In this document: positions 37,700-46,371 of the stretch, in pieces
Layout of the letters: every line of letters starts with the position of its first letter
Numbering within the stretch: the first letter of the stretch is position 1
NCBI GenBank assembly: GCA_963720705.1
Contig: CAVRGJ010000005.1
Location: 434,001-498,000 of the forward strand
Direction: 5' to 3'
Source of the DNA: DASWJZ01 sp963720705
GTDB taxonomy: Bacteria; Pseudomonadota; Alphaproteobacteria; Rhizobiales; Afifellaceae
Length of the DNA stretch: 64,000 nucleotides
Made by a program: the position numbers and the translations under genes
Notes under the pieces: model-generated
What the model saw: only the letters and a program-made list of their open reading frames with translations
Database searches by the model: none
Told to the model about the DNA's origin: nothing

Positions 37700-39229
37700 C
37701 TACGCCGCCTCGAGCAGCCGGTCCTTGCTGACCGTCCCCTCTGCGAATTCCTTGACGATCTCGCCCTTCTTCATCACCAGGATGCGGTCGGCAAGCGACA
37801 GGATGGTCTCCGGCTCGGTCGAGGCGACGACGATCGCCATGCCGGCATCGCGCAGGCCGCGGACGATCTTGACGACGTCCTCCTTGGCGCCGACGTCCAT
37901 GCCGCGCGTCGGCTCGGAAAGGATCAGCACCTTCGGGGCGTGCGTCAGCCATTTCGCCAGCGCCACCTTCTGCTGATTGCCGCCGGAAAGCTGGCCGAGC
38001 AGCGCATCGACGCTGGCGGTCTTGATGTTCAGGCTTTCGACGTGGCGCTGCGTGATGTCGCGCTCGTTGCGCGGCTTCAGCCAGAGGGGCGATATGCGCT
38101 CAAGGATCGAGATCGTGGCGTTCTTGAAGATCGGCTCGTGGTGAAAGAGCATGGAGCGGCGGCTCTCCGGCACGAAGGCGAGACCGGCGCGACGCGCCTT
38201 TGCCGTGTTGGATAGACGTAGCGTGTCTCCGTCGAGCGCAAGCACGCCTTCCGGATTGATCTTGCCGAAGAGCGCGCGCGTCAGCTCGAGCAGGCCGCAT
38301 CCCATGAAGCCGTAGATGCCCAGAATCTCGCCCGCATGCACGTCGAGCGACACGTTCCTCAGGCTGCGCTCGTGGGAGATTCCGCTCGCCCGAAGCACCA
38401 CCTTCTTTTCCGCCTTTGGGCGCAGCGTGAACTCGCCCGTATAGGTCTCTCCGAGCTCCTCGTGACCGACGCCGATCATGCGCTCGATGACCCAGAGCTT
38501 GTCGATGCCCTTTGTCGGGCTGGAGACGATCTTGCGGCCGTTCCGGAAGATCGTGATCTCGTCGGATATCCTCAGGATGTCGTCGAGGAAGTGCGAGATG
38601 AAGATGAAGCTGCTGCCGTCGGCCTTTAGCCGCCTGAGCACTTCGAAGAGCCGCTCCACCTCCGGCGGCGAAAGTGCGGAGGTCGGCTCGTCGAGGATGA
38701 TGATGCGCGCGCCGGAAAAGATCACGCGGGCGATCTCGATCAATTGCTGCAGTCCAATCGACAGCGAGCCCATGCGCTCGCGCGGGTCGACGTCGATGCC
38801 GAGGCCGGCGAGATGCTCGCGTGCCTCGCGCACCATGCGCTTCCAGGCGACGATGCCGCCCCGCGTCGGCTGCGTGCCCAGGAACACGTTCTCCGCGACG
38901 GAGAGGTCGGGCACGATCGAGAGCTCCTGATGCACCATGCCGACGCCGGCGTCGAGCGCGTCGCGCGCGGAGCGGAAGCGGACTTCCTCGCCGATGATCC
39001 GCATCGTGCCGGTGTAGTCGGTGTGGACGCCCGCGATGATCTTCATCAGCGTCGACTTGCCGGCGCCGTTCTCACCGACGAGGCCGTGGATCTCGCCGGC
39101 CTTCAGCGTGAAATCGACATCGCGAAGCGCCTGTACGCCGCCGAACGATTTCGAGATGCCGGAGAGTTCGAGAAGGGCCGCCCCGCCGGGGCCCGAAGCG
39201 TCATCGCTCGCGTTCATGCCGTGGCTCAT
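37700..39229 (-). CDS. Sugar-type ABC transporter, tandem ATPase (RbsA/MglA family)
   Basis: A 509-aa protein with two ABC cassettes in one chain. Cassette 1 has Walker A GENGAGKSTLMKII (about residue 50), a signature LSIGLQQLIEIAR and Walker B IIILDEPTSALSPPEV. In cassette 2 the Walker A is degenerate (GFMGCGLLELTRALFG), as is normal in this family, while its signature LSGGNQQKVALAKWL is intact. The ATG at 39229 has no clear ribosome site; a second ATG at 39217 is possible. It lies 72 nt after the binding-protein gene, and the permease follows. Confidence 0.94.
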   Translation of the reverse strand: MSHGMNASDDASGPGGAALLELSGISKSFGGVQALRDVDFTLKAGEIHGLVGENGAGKSTLMKIIAGVHTDYTGTMRIIGEEVRFRSARDALDAGVGMVHQELSIVPDLSVAENVFLGTQPTRGGIVAWKRMVREAREHLAGLGIDVDPRERMGSLSIGLQQLIEIARVIFSGARIIILDEPTSALSPPEVERLFEVLRRLKADGSSFIFISHFLDDILRISDEITIFRNGRKIVSSPTKGIDKLWVIERMIGVGHEELGETYTGEFTLRPKAEKKVVLRASGISHERSLRNVSLDVHAGEILGIYGFMGCGLLELTRALFGKINPEGVLALDGDTLRLSNTAKARRAGLAFVPESRRSMLFHHEPIFKNATISILERISPLWLKPRNERDITQRHVESLNIKTASVDALLGQLSGGNQQKVALAKWLTHAPKVLILSEPTRGMDVGAKEDVVKIVRGLRDAGMAIVVASTEPETILSLADRILVMKKGEIVKEFAEGTVSKDRLLEAA

Positions 39230-39301
39230 CGGGGAGGCAACTCACGTCGTAGGCGGGCGCCGGCGGCTTTCGGAATGAGGCCGCCGGCGCCCGATTTGGC
39301 G

Positions 39302-40327
39302 TCAGATCAGGAAGTGGTCTTCCATCCACTGCATGCCGGCGGCGTTGGCCTGCGTGACCACCGGGCCGTCGGTGACGATGTTCTTCGGAATACCCGCGTC
39401 GGTCTTCTCGCCGCCGACGACAGCTGCCACGCCGGCGACAACCGAGTAGCCATGGATGCGGCAGGAGGGATTGCGGACCGTTGCCAGCATGCGCCCGTCG
39501 GAGACGGCGCTGATGGCCGGCGGCATTGCATCGACGCCACCGATCTTGATCTCGGTGCGGTTCTGCCGCTTCATGACCTCGTAGGCGGCGAGCGCCATGT
39601 CGTCGTTGTGGAAGAACGCCGCGTCGATCTGCGGGTACTTGGTCAGCAGCGTCTCCCAGATGCGAGACACTTTGGACACGTCCCAATCCGCGGGCTGGGT
39701 GTCGAGCACCTCGATGTCGGGGAAGTTCTTCACCACCAATTCGAAGCCGCGCGCACGGCCCTGTGCGCCGGTATGGCCGAGCGCGCCCTGGGTCATCACC
39801 ATCTTGCCTTTGCCGCCGATGGCGCTGACCAGCGCCTGCGTCACCGCCGCGCCCATGAACTCGTTGTCGGGGGCGAGGAAGGCGTGGACGTTGATCTGAT
39901 CGAGCGGCGCGATCAGTGTGTCCATGTCCATGACCGGAGTGCCCTTGTCGATCATCGCCTGCACGGGTTGCGTCAGCGTGCCGATGCCGAAGGCCTGGAT
40001 CGCGACGAAGTCCCAGTCCTGCGACGCCATGTTGTCGATCGCGGCGCGCTGCTTCACGGCATCGAGCTGACCGTCGAACCAGGTCACCTCAACGTTGAAG
40101 AGCTTGCCCCAGTATTCGGCTGCCTGTTTGCCCTGTGCGCACCAGGTCGCCTGCAAGCCGGCATTGGAGAAAGCAGCCTTCAGCGGCTTCTCCGACGCGC
40201 CGACCGCCATTGCGGCCTGGGCGAGCGCGGGGCTGACCCCGAGACCCCCTACGAGCGCCGCGGCGGCCGCGGAAGTCTTGAAGAATTCACGCCGCGACTG
40301 CGGCGTCATCTCGAACGGATTGGACAT
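39302..40327 (-). CDS. Sugar-type ABC transporter, periplasmic binding protein (Tat signal)
   Basis: A 341-aa binding protein of the peripla_BP_4 (ribose/galactose) fold. The N-terminus has a twin-arginine signal, SRREFFKTSAAAAALVGG, cleaved around SPALAQA. The mature domain starts KPLKAAFSNAGLQATWCAQG, and the hinge and second-lobe blocks FFHNDDMALAAYEVMKRQ and IGGVDAMPPAISAV are typical of this family. Export by Tat suggests that it folds before export. The start at 40327 is fixed by GGGAGG eight nt upstream. It leads the operon binding protein-ATPase-permease. The Trp and Cys near the N-terminal ligand site do not point to a specific sugar. Confidence 0.92.
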   Translation of the reverse strand: MSNPFEMTPQSRREFFKTSAAAAALVGGLGVSPALAQAAMAVGASEKPLKAAFSNAGLQATWCAQGKQAAEYWGKLFNVEVTWFDGQLDAVKQRAAIDNMASQDWDFVAIQAFGIGTLTQPVQAMIDKGTPVMDMDTLIAPLDQINVHAFLAPDNEFMGAAVTQALVSAIGGKGKMVMTQGALGHTGAQGRARGFELVVKNFPDIEVLDTQPADWDVSKVSRIWETLLTKYPQIDAAFFHNDDMALAAYEVMKRQNRTEIKIGGVDAMPPAISAVSDGRMLATVRNPSCRIHGYSVVAGVAAVVGGEKTDAGIPKNIVTDGPVVTQANAAGMQWMEDHFLI

Positions 40328-40450
40328 ACATATTCCTCCCAGTGGCCGCCTTTGCGACAGGCGGTGTCGTGCGCCGGCACGATTCCCGATTTCGCGCAAG
40401 AATACCAGAGCCAAACCGTCACCATCGGCGTTCCGGGCCGTTCTTGGTCG

Positions 40451-42196
40451 TCAATATCCCGCCGTGAGCGCCGTCGGGCGGCGCGGGTCAGAAGCGCCGA
40501 AGAGCGCGCCGTCCTCGCGCCGCATGATCGACTGGGTCGAACCCATCGTCGGCTTGACGGCAACCTTGTGGCCCATCGCCTCGAGCAGCTTCAGCGTGTC
40601 GGGGCTGAATCCCTCCTCGACGCGGAGCTCGTCCGGCAGCCACTGATCGTGCATGCGCGGCGCGGCGGTCGCCTCGGCGACGTTCATGCCGTGGTCGATC
40701 ACATTCATGATCACCTGCAGCACCGTGGTGATGATGCGGCTGCCGCCCGGGCTGCCGGTGACCAGGAAGGTCTTGCCGTCCTTAAGCACGATGGTCGGGC
40801 TCATGGAGGAGAGTGGGCGTTTCTCCGGCGCAACCGCGTTGGCGTCGCCGCCGATCAGGCCGTAGGCGTTGGGCACGCCGGGCTTGGCGGAGAAATCGTC
40901 CATCTCGTTGTTCAAGAGTATGCCCGTCCCCTCCGCGACGAGACCGGAGCCGAAGCCGAAATTCAGGGTGTAGGTGTTGGAGACGGCGTTGCCTTGGCTG
41001 TCGACGACGGAGAAGTGCGTGGTCTGGTCGCTCTCGTAGGGGATCGGCTTGCCAGGTTTGACCGCCTCCGACGGCGTCGCATGGCTCTCATCGATCGTCG
41101 CCCGGAGCAGTTCCGCGTAGGCTTTGCTCGTCAGACCCTTGACCGGCACATCGACGAAGTCGCTGTCGCCGAGATATTCGCTGCGGTCGGCGTAGGCGCG
41201 CTGCATTGCCTCGGCCATCAGGTGCATCGTCTGAGCACTGCCGAAGCCGAGCGTTCCGATCGGATAGCCTTCGAGAATGTTCAGGATCTCGATCACATGC
41301 GTGCCGCCGGAAGAGGGCGGCGGCATCGACAGGATGTCGTAGCCGCGATAGGTGCCGCGCACGGGCTCGCGGACGAGCGCCTGGTATTTTGCGAGGTCTT
41401 CGGTTGTGATGAGCCCGCCGGCGCGCGCCATCTCGGCCGCGATTTCTTGCCCGATCTCGCCGCGATAGAAGGCGTCAGGGCCGTCCTTCGCGATCGCCTT
41501 CAGGGAATTTGCGAGGTCGGTCTGCACGAGCCGGTCGCCCGGCTGAAAGTCGCTTCCGTCGGGCTTCAGGAAGATCGCGGCGCTGCTGGAATATTTGCCG
41601 AGGGTGTCGTGGCTTCCCGCTAGCGCTTCGGCGAGGCCCGGAGTCACTACGACGCCTTCCTCCGCAAGCTTGATCGCCGGCGCCATGACGGCGGCGAGGC
41701 TCATCGTGCCGTAGCGCTGAAGCGCCAGCGAAAGCCCCGCCACCGTGCCCGGAACGCCGGTCGCAAGTCCGCTCCACTGCGAGAGATTTGGGTCGGCGTC
41801 TCCTGCCGCATCGAGGAACATGTCGCGGCTTGCCTTGAGCGGCGCCTTCTCGCGATAGTCGATCGCGACCGTCTCGCCGCTCTTGGCCATGTGCACGAGC
41901 ATGAAGCCGCCGCCGCCGAGATTGCCGGCCTCGGGCAGCGTCACCGCGAGCGCGAACCCGACGGCAACCGCGGCATCGACCGCGTTGCCGCCCTCTTTCA
42001 GGATCTCGACGCCGATATTCGTCGCGAGCGCCTCCTGGCTCGCGACCATGCCGTGCGCGGCGTAGACCGGATGCAACCGGTCCATTTCCGAATAGATCGG
42101 CGCTGTCTCTGCCTTTGCGCCGGCGACGGGCGCGATCAGGAAGGCAAGCGCCAGCGCCGCGGCAGCGGCACGGATCGTCCGGGGCAAGCGTCGCAT
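40451..42196 (-). CDS. ggt: Gamma-glutamyltransferase precursor
   Basis: A periplasmic N-terminal-nucleophile hydrolase that removes the gamma-glutamyl group from glutathione. A signal peptide spans ~residues 1-28 (MRRLPRTIRAAAAALALAFL). The large subunit contains GGNAVDAAVAVGFAL and NLGGGGFML. Self-cleavage creates the small subunit starting at the catalytic Thr of DQTTHFSVVDSQGNAVS, near residue 391, and SMSPTIVLKDGK and GSPGGSRIITTV follow. All key residues are present in 581 aa. A longer start at 42232 is possible but would extend the signal peptide unusually. It is separated by 124 nt from the ABC transporter genes on the same strand and could supply amino acids from glutathione. Confidence 0.95.
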   Translation of the reverse strand: MRRLPRTIRAAAAALALAFLIAPVAGAKAETAPIYSEMDRLHPVYAAHGMVASQEALATNIGVEILKEGGNAVDAAVAVGFALAVTLPEAGNLGGGGFMLVHMAKSGETVAIDYREKAPLKASRDMFLDAAGDADPNLSQWSGLATGVPGTVAGLSLALQRYGTMSLAAVMAPAIKLAEEGVVVTPGLAEALAGSHDTLGKYSSSAAIFLKPDGSDFQPGDRLVQTDLANSLKAIAKDGPDAFYRGEIGQEIAAEMARAGGLITTEDLAKYQALVREPVRGTYRGYDILSMPPPSSGGTHVIEILNILEGYPIGTLGFGSAQTMHLMAEAMQRAYADRSEYLGDSDFVDVPVKGLTSKAYAELLRATIDESHATPSEAVKPGKPIPYESDQTTHFSVVDSQGNAVSNTYTLNFGFGSGLVAEGTGILLNNEMDDFSAKPGVPNAYGLIGGDANAVAPEKRPLSSMSPTIVLKDGKTFLVTGSPGGSRIITTVLQVIMNVIDHGMNVAEATAAPRMHDQWLPDELRVEEGFSPDTLKLLEAMGHKVAVKPTMGSTQSIMRREDGALFGASDPRRPTALTAGY

Positions 42197-42313
42197 CGTG
42201 GAAATCTCCGGGTGCGTTGTTCCTGCCATCATATTCGCACCGGGCCGTTGCGAAAGCGCCGCGCCCTGGCCATGCTCCGGACCGAACAAGGATCAAGCGA
42301 GAAGGATATCGCG

Positions 42314-43295
42314 ATGCCGGCAGCCGAACGTGTCGAAGAGGTGCCTCTCGGGCGAACCGGGGTGAGGGTGCCGAAGATCGCCTTCGGCACGTCAGGGACT
42401 CGGCAACATGCCCGATACCTACGGTTACGACGTCGACGAGGAGCGGGCGAGAGCGACGATCCGCGCGGTCTTCGACGGGCCGGCAAAATTCATCGACACG
42501 TCGCGCAACTACGGCCTCGGACGAAGCGAGGAACGGGTCGGGGCGGTGATCCGCGAGCGCGGCGGGCTTCCCGAAGGCGTCGTCATCTCCACCAAGCTCG
42601 ACCGCGACACGCAGACGAACCGCCTCGACGCAAGCCAGGCGCGCCGCTCGCTTGAGACGAGCCTGAAGACGCTCGGCCTCGACTACGTCCACATCCTGCA
42701 CTTGCACGACCCCGAATATGCGGAGCCGCTCGAGGCGGTAACGCGCCCCGGCGGCGCGGTCGCCGAACTCTTCAAGATGAAGGAGGAGGGTTTCGCGAAG
42801 GCGGTTGGGCTCGCCGCCGGACGGGTCGACATCATGATGCCGATCCTCCGCGATTGGGACTTCGATGCGCTGGTGACGCACAATCGCTTCACGCTAGTGA
42901 ACCGCAACGCCGAGGCGATGATCGACTTTGCGCGCGCGAAGGGGATCGCCGTGCTCAATGCGGCGCCCTATGCGAGCGGCGTTCTCGCCAAGGGCTCCGT
43001 CGCCTATCCGCGCTATGCCTACCAGGAGGCGTCGGAGGAGATGCTCGACCCGATCCGGCGCATCGAGGCGATCTGTGCAAAGCACCATGTTCCGGTCGGC
43101 GCCGCGGCGCTGCAATTCTCGCTGCGTGAGCCGCGCATCGCGGCCACGATCTGCGGAGTGACCAAGCCGGAGCGCGTAACAGAGACGCTCGAATGGGCGG
43201 CGTGGCCAATTCCGGCAGCGCTATGGGACGAGATCGCGGCGCTCCCCTTCAATACCGACGACCCGGAAGCGACGCGCGACTACAAGCTTGGGTGA
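42314..43295 (+). pseudogene. Aldo/keto reductase, frame broken near 42395
   Basis: An NAD(P)H-dependent reductase with a TIM-barrel fold. The start MPAAERVEEVPLGRTGVRVP follows AGAAGGATATCGCG. The frame then breaks after AFGTSG: removing one G from GGG at 42395-42397 gives AFGTSGLGNMPDTYGY and joins the two parts into a 326-aa protein. The expected catalytic residues lie downstream: Asp and Tyr in FIDTSRNYGLGRSEE, Lys in VVISTKLDRD, and His in VHILHLHDPEY. The C-terminal block resembles L-fucose/D-arabinose-type dehydrogenases. The single-base excess in a short run suggests a sequence error. Substrate unknown. Confidence 0.8.
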
Positions 43296-43355
43296 ATTTC
43301 GCCGCGACGCCCCACTTCACGACAAGCACGTAGACTGCACCGCCCGAAACGTTGC

Positions 43356-44069
43356 TCAGGCCGCGGCGGCGGGTGTCGGCAGACCGCCGAAGCGGCGTTC
43401 GCGTCGGTGGAACGAGGCGAGCGCCTCTGCCAGATGTTTCGCTCCGAAATCGGGCCACATCGTTTCGGTGAAGTGCAGCTCGGCATAGGCGCTCTCCCAA
43501 AGCAGGAAATCGGAGAGCCGCTTTTCGCCGCTGGTGCGGATGACGAGGTCGACGTCGCGCGGTTCGTCTTCGCCCGTCACCAGGCGCGCGAATCCGGCGC
43601 GGGTCAGATCCTGAGGCGAAGCGGCGGCGGCCGCAGCTTTCAGAATCGAATCCCGGGCGGAGTAGTCGACGGCAATGCGCAGGTCGAGAGCCCTGCCGTT
43701 TGCCGTCGCGGCCTCGGCGCGTCCGATCTCATCGGCAATTCCTTCCGGCAGGCGATCCCTCCGTCCGATGACCGCAAGGCGTGTGCCGCTTCGCGCAAGG
43801 CGGGCCGTTTCGGTACGCAGATACTTCCTGAGGAGGCCCATGAGTGCGGCGACCTCCGCCTCAGGGCGCCGCCAGTTGTCGCTGGAGAAGGCGTAAAGCG
43901 TCAGCGTGCCGACGCCTTGCTCCGGCGCTGCCTCTGCGACGCGGCGGATCGCCTCGACGCCCGCTCTGTGCCCGGCATTGCGCGGCAGCCCTCGGGCCGC
44001 GGCCCAGCGGCCGTTTCCATCCATGATGATGCCGACGTGCAGTTTGGATGAAAGAGAGCTTTGCATCAT
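43356..44069 (-). CDS. uppS: Isoprenyl transferase (UppS family)
   Basis: A cis-prenyltransferase that builds long-chain polyprenyl diphosphates such as undecaprenyl diphosphate, the lipid carrier of cell-wall synthesis. The 237-aa protein starts MMQSSLSSKLHVGIIMDGNG, with catalytic Asp D17 and the phosphate-binding RWAAARGLPRNAGHRAG. LTLYAFSSDNWRRP and DLVIRTSGEKRLSDFLLWES, both diagnostic, follow. It is not next to frr/cdsA, where the housekeeping copy usually sits, so it may be a second copy with another role (for example special polyprenols or hopanoid/carotenoid-type products). The gene symbol denotes the family only. Confidence 0.88.
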   Translation of the reverse strand: MMQSSLSSKLHVGIIMDGNGRWAAARGLPRNAGHRAGVEAIRRVAEAAPEQGVGTLTLYAFSSDNWRRPEAEVAALMGLLRKYLRTETARLARSGTRLAVIGRRDRLPEGIADEIGRAEAATANGRALDLRIAVDYSARDSILKAAAAAASPQDLTRAGFARLVTGEDEPRDVDLVIRTSGEKRLSDFLLWESAYAELHFTETMWPDFGAKHLAEALASFHRRERRFGGLPTPAAAA

Positions 44070-44103
44070 AGAGTCCCTTGGCAAAAAAATGTTCGGCCTG
44101 GCG

Positions 44104-44478
44104 TCACGCTGGGCGCATCTTCAGATTCGGCTTTGGTCCCCGCTCTTCGCCGGCGGCTTCGGCGGCATCGCGAACGACCTTCTCCAGGATCGCGAGATAG
44201 TCGAGAAAGCGCCGTCGGCCGCGCGCCGTCAGCCGGCAGGTCGTGTGCGGGCGATTGCCCTCGTAGCCCTTGATGATCTCCACCAGGCCGGCCTCCTGAA
44301 GCACCTGCAGATGCCGGCTGAGGTTGCCGTCGGTCAGGCCGCAGAGCTTGCGAAGATCGGCGAAGGCCAAGCCCTTCGACTGCGTCATCAGCGAGGTGAG
44401 TACGCCGAGCCGCGCCTTCTCGTGGATGACACGGTCGAGGCCCTCGTAGGCGAACGGCGCGGGATCAGTCTTCGGCAT
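44104..44478 (-). CDS. Winged-helix transcriptional regulator (HTH_27/MarR-like)
   Basis: A 124-aa DNA-binding protein. The helix-turn-helix is in FADLRKLCGLTDGNLSRHLQ (about residues 39-58), and a wing with EGNRPHTTCRLTARGRR follows, the arrangement of small winged-helix proteins of the HTH_27 group. The family often represses its own operon in combination with a membrane protein. Its start lies inside the 3' end of the membrane-protein gene (14-nt overlap), so both are translated together. Target and signal are unknown. Confidence 0.85.
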   Translation of the reverse strand: MPKTDPAPFAYEGLDRVIHEKARLGVLTSLMTQSKGLAFADLRKLCGLTDGNLSRHLQVLQEAGLVEIIKGYEGNRPHTTCRLTARGRRRFLDYLAILEKVVRDAAEAAGEERGPKPNLKMRPA

Positions 44479-45082
44479 GGCTCGGTCCGGAGGCGAGATG
44501 CAGGATCAAGGCGAGTATCAGCTGGCCGACGACGAAGGGCAGGCCCATGCTCCATGGCGACAGCGCATGATCGCTGCTCGCAAGCATCAGAACGCCGATG
44601 CCGGCGACGAAGTACCATGCCGCGCCGAACGCGACGCCACGCGGCAGCGAGCGCACCGATGCAAACAGCCCGAGGCTGACGAGAATCTGCCAGATGCCTG
44701 GCATCATCCAAAGCGAATCGGGCGCGAAGCGCACGAAGACCAGGGCCAATGCCACACCCGCCGCGCCTGAGGGCACGAACTGCTCCACCGCATTGTGAAT
44801 CATCGCGTCGGCGAGATCGGAATGGATGCGGCGCGAGCGCCCCCGCATCTCGGCCCAGATAACACCGGCAGAGACCGCCGCCGTCGCGAACCAGCTGGCC
44901 AGGAAGGCGAGGGGGTGGCCGGTCGGATCCTTGAGCAGGACGGCCTGGGCAAGCGTGGTGACAAGGGCGAGGCCGCTCGTCGCGGCAAGCGCCGCCGGCC
45001 CATAGCCGCGAAACGCCGTCGCCGCCGCCAATTGGCTGCGGATTGCGAGAATGTCCGCGAGCGCCCTATCGAGATCGCGCAT
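44465..45082 (-). CDS. Membrane protein of unknown function, paired with a regulator
   Basis: A 205-aa protein with a soluble N-terminus (~residues 1-28) and about five hydrophobic segments (roughly 30-48, 60-78, 108-122, 130-146, 155-168 and 178-195). I recognise no named family with certainty. Operons of a small winged-helix regulator and such a membrane protein are common in proteobacteria. It is the first gene of the pair, and an inverted repeat precedes it. Confidence 0.75.
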   Translation of the reverse strand: MRDLDRALADILAIRSQLAAATAFRGYGPAALAATSGLALVTTLAQAVLLKDPTGHPLAFLASWFATAAVSAGVIWAEMRGRSRRIHSDLADAMIHNAVEQFVPSGAAGVALALVFVRFAPDSLWMMPGIWQILVSLGLFASVRSLPRGVAFGAAWYFVAGIGVLMLASSDHALSPWSMGLPFVVGQLILALILHLASGPSHAED

Positions 45083-45098
45083 GTCGACGATCCATTAG

Positions 45099-45113
45099 CT
45101 TTGCATCACAAAG
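45099..45113. promoter_or_regulatory. Candidate operator upstream of the regulator/membrane-protein pair
   Basis: CTTTGCATCACAAAG is a perfect 5-bp inverted repeat with a 5-bp spacer, located 17 nt upstream of the membrane-protein start. A related CTTTGCATCATAGAG stands at 44059-44073, over the start codon of uppS and just downstream of the regulator gene. Autoregulation by the winged-helix protein is a reasonable guess. Confidence 0.35.
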
Positions 45114-45176
45114 TATATCGGATCGCAAAGTAATGCAAGCGGTCCGCGCGGAAAGCTTCTCGGGATGCGCCCGAGC

Positions 45177-46361
45177 TCAGACCGGGTGGTGGCCGCGGAT
45201 CGCGGCGTTCACCTCCGCCGACTTCTCCATGTGCGGGATGTGGCCGGCGTCGGCGACCTTCGTCACCTTGACGGAGGCGGGAAGATCATCGGCGTGGTGG
45301 GCGGGAAGCACGCGGTCGCCTTCGCCCCAGACCACCTGCACCGGTACGCCGATATCGGCGAGCTTTTCGCGCACGGAAGCGCGTTGCGCGCCAGCGGAAA
45401 AATTCGCGGCGGCGATCGCCTGAAGTGCGGCGAGCGCGCCGTCGAGGCGTTTGAATTTTAGAACCTCCTCGACCATGTCGGCGGTCACCATCTCAGGATC
45501 GGCGACGAGCATTTCGAGCACCGGGCGAAGTTTTCGCGCGCGGCTCTCGGCAAGGAAGCCGTCGATGAAATCCTGCGCGATCTCCTCGCCGAAGCCGGCG
45601 GGAGCGACGAGCGTCAGCGCGGTCGCGCGCTCGGGCGCGGAGACTGCGATGTCGACCGCAATCGCACCGCCGAGCGAATGCCCGACGAGATGCGCCGATC
45701 GGATGCCTTCCGCGTCCATGTAGGCGAGAACGGCGGCGGCGAGCGCCGAAACCGAGCCGTCGCCGACATTCTTCTCCGAGCCGCCGTGGCCGGGAAGGTC
45801 GATCGCGTGCACGGGGTGGTCGGCCGACAGCTCCGCCTGGTTGAACATCCAGGTCGTATGGTCGGCGCCGAAGCCGTGGATCATCAGGATCGTCTGCCGT
45901 CCCGTCTCGTCCGCCGGCCCGGCCTTCAGCCGCCGGATGCGGCGACCGCCGGCGTCGACGATCTCCGGCACCGGCCCGGCGGCGCCGGTCTCCGCCGGCT
46001 TGAAATTCTCCAGGAAGGCGCCGACGAATTTTTCCACCTCGGCGTCGGCCACGCCCGGCGCGGCGACGACGCCAAGAAGCGCGCCGACCGGCACCGTCTC
46101 GCCGTCCTGCACGACCTTCTTCCTAAGCACGCCGGCGACCGGGCTCTCGAAGACGTTGGCGATCTTCGTCGTCTCGATGTCCATGATCTCCTGGCCGGCG
46201 GCGATCTCCTGACCTTCCTCCACCGCCCAGCGCGCGAGGATTCCCTCCTCCATGGCGAGGCCCCATTTCGGCATGGTGATCGGGCGGATCGGAGACGCGA
46301 CGTCTTTCGCGGGCGCGTCCTTCTCCAGTGAAAAGGCCCCGCTCCGGTCGGTCTCGCTCAT
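45177..46361 (-). CDS. acoC: Acetoin dehydrogenase E2 (lipoyl domain fused to alpha/beta hydrolase)
   Basis: The dihydrolipoamide acetyltransferase component of the acetoin dehydrogenase complex, which cleaves acetoin to acetaldehyde and acetyl-CoA. The 394-aa protein has an N-terminal lipoyl domain with the lipoylated K66 (DIETTKIANVFE) and a C-terminal alpha/beta-hydrolase domain: oxyanion loop MIHGFGADHTTW, nucleophile in VGHSLGGA, and C-terminal His in DAGHIPHME. This fusion is typical of AcoC and distinguishes it from the E2 of pyruvate dehydrogenase. It begins 10 nt after the acoB stop. No dedicated E3 gene is visible here. Confidence 0.93.
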   Translation of the reverse strand: MSETDRSGAFSLEKDAPAKDVASPIRPITMPKWGLAMEEGILARWAVEEGQEIAAGQEIMDIETTKIANVFESPVAGVLRKKVVQDGETVPVGALLGVVAAPGVADAEVEKFVGAFLENFKPAETGAAGPVPEIVDAGGRRIRRLKAGPADETGRQTILMIHGFGADHTTWMFNQAELSADHPVHAIDLPGHGGSEKNVGDGSVSALAAAVLAYMDAEGIRSAHLVGHSLGGAIAVDIAVSAPERATALTLVAPAGFGEEIAQDFIDGFLAESRARKLRPVLEMLVADPEMVTADMVEEVLKFKRLDGALAALQAIAAANFSAGAQRASVREKLADIGVPVQVVWGEGDRVLPAHHADDLPASVKVTKVADAGHIPHMEKSAEVNAAIRGHHPV

Positions 46362-46371
46362 GGCCTCTTTC

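Noticed and set aside
38744..41623. A 959-codon open frame opposite the ABC transporter and ggt genes
   Set aside because: It crosses three real genes and their gaps and lacks any motif.
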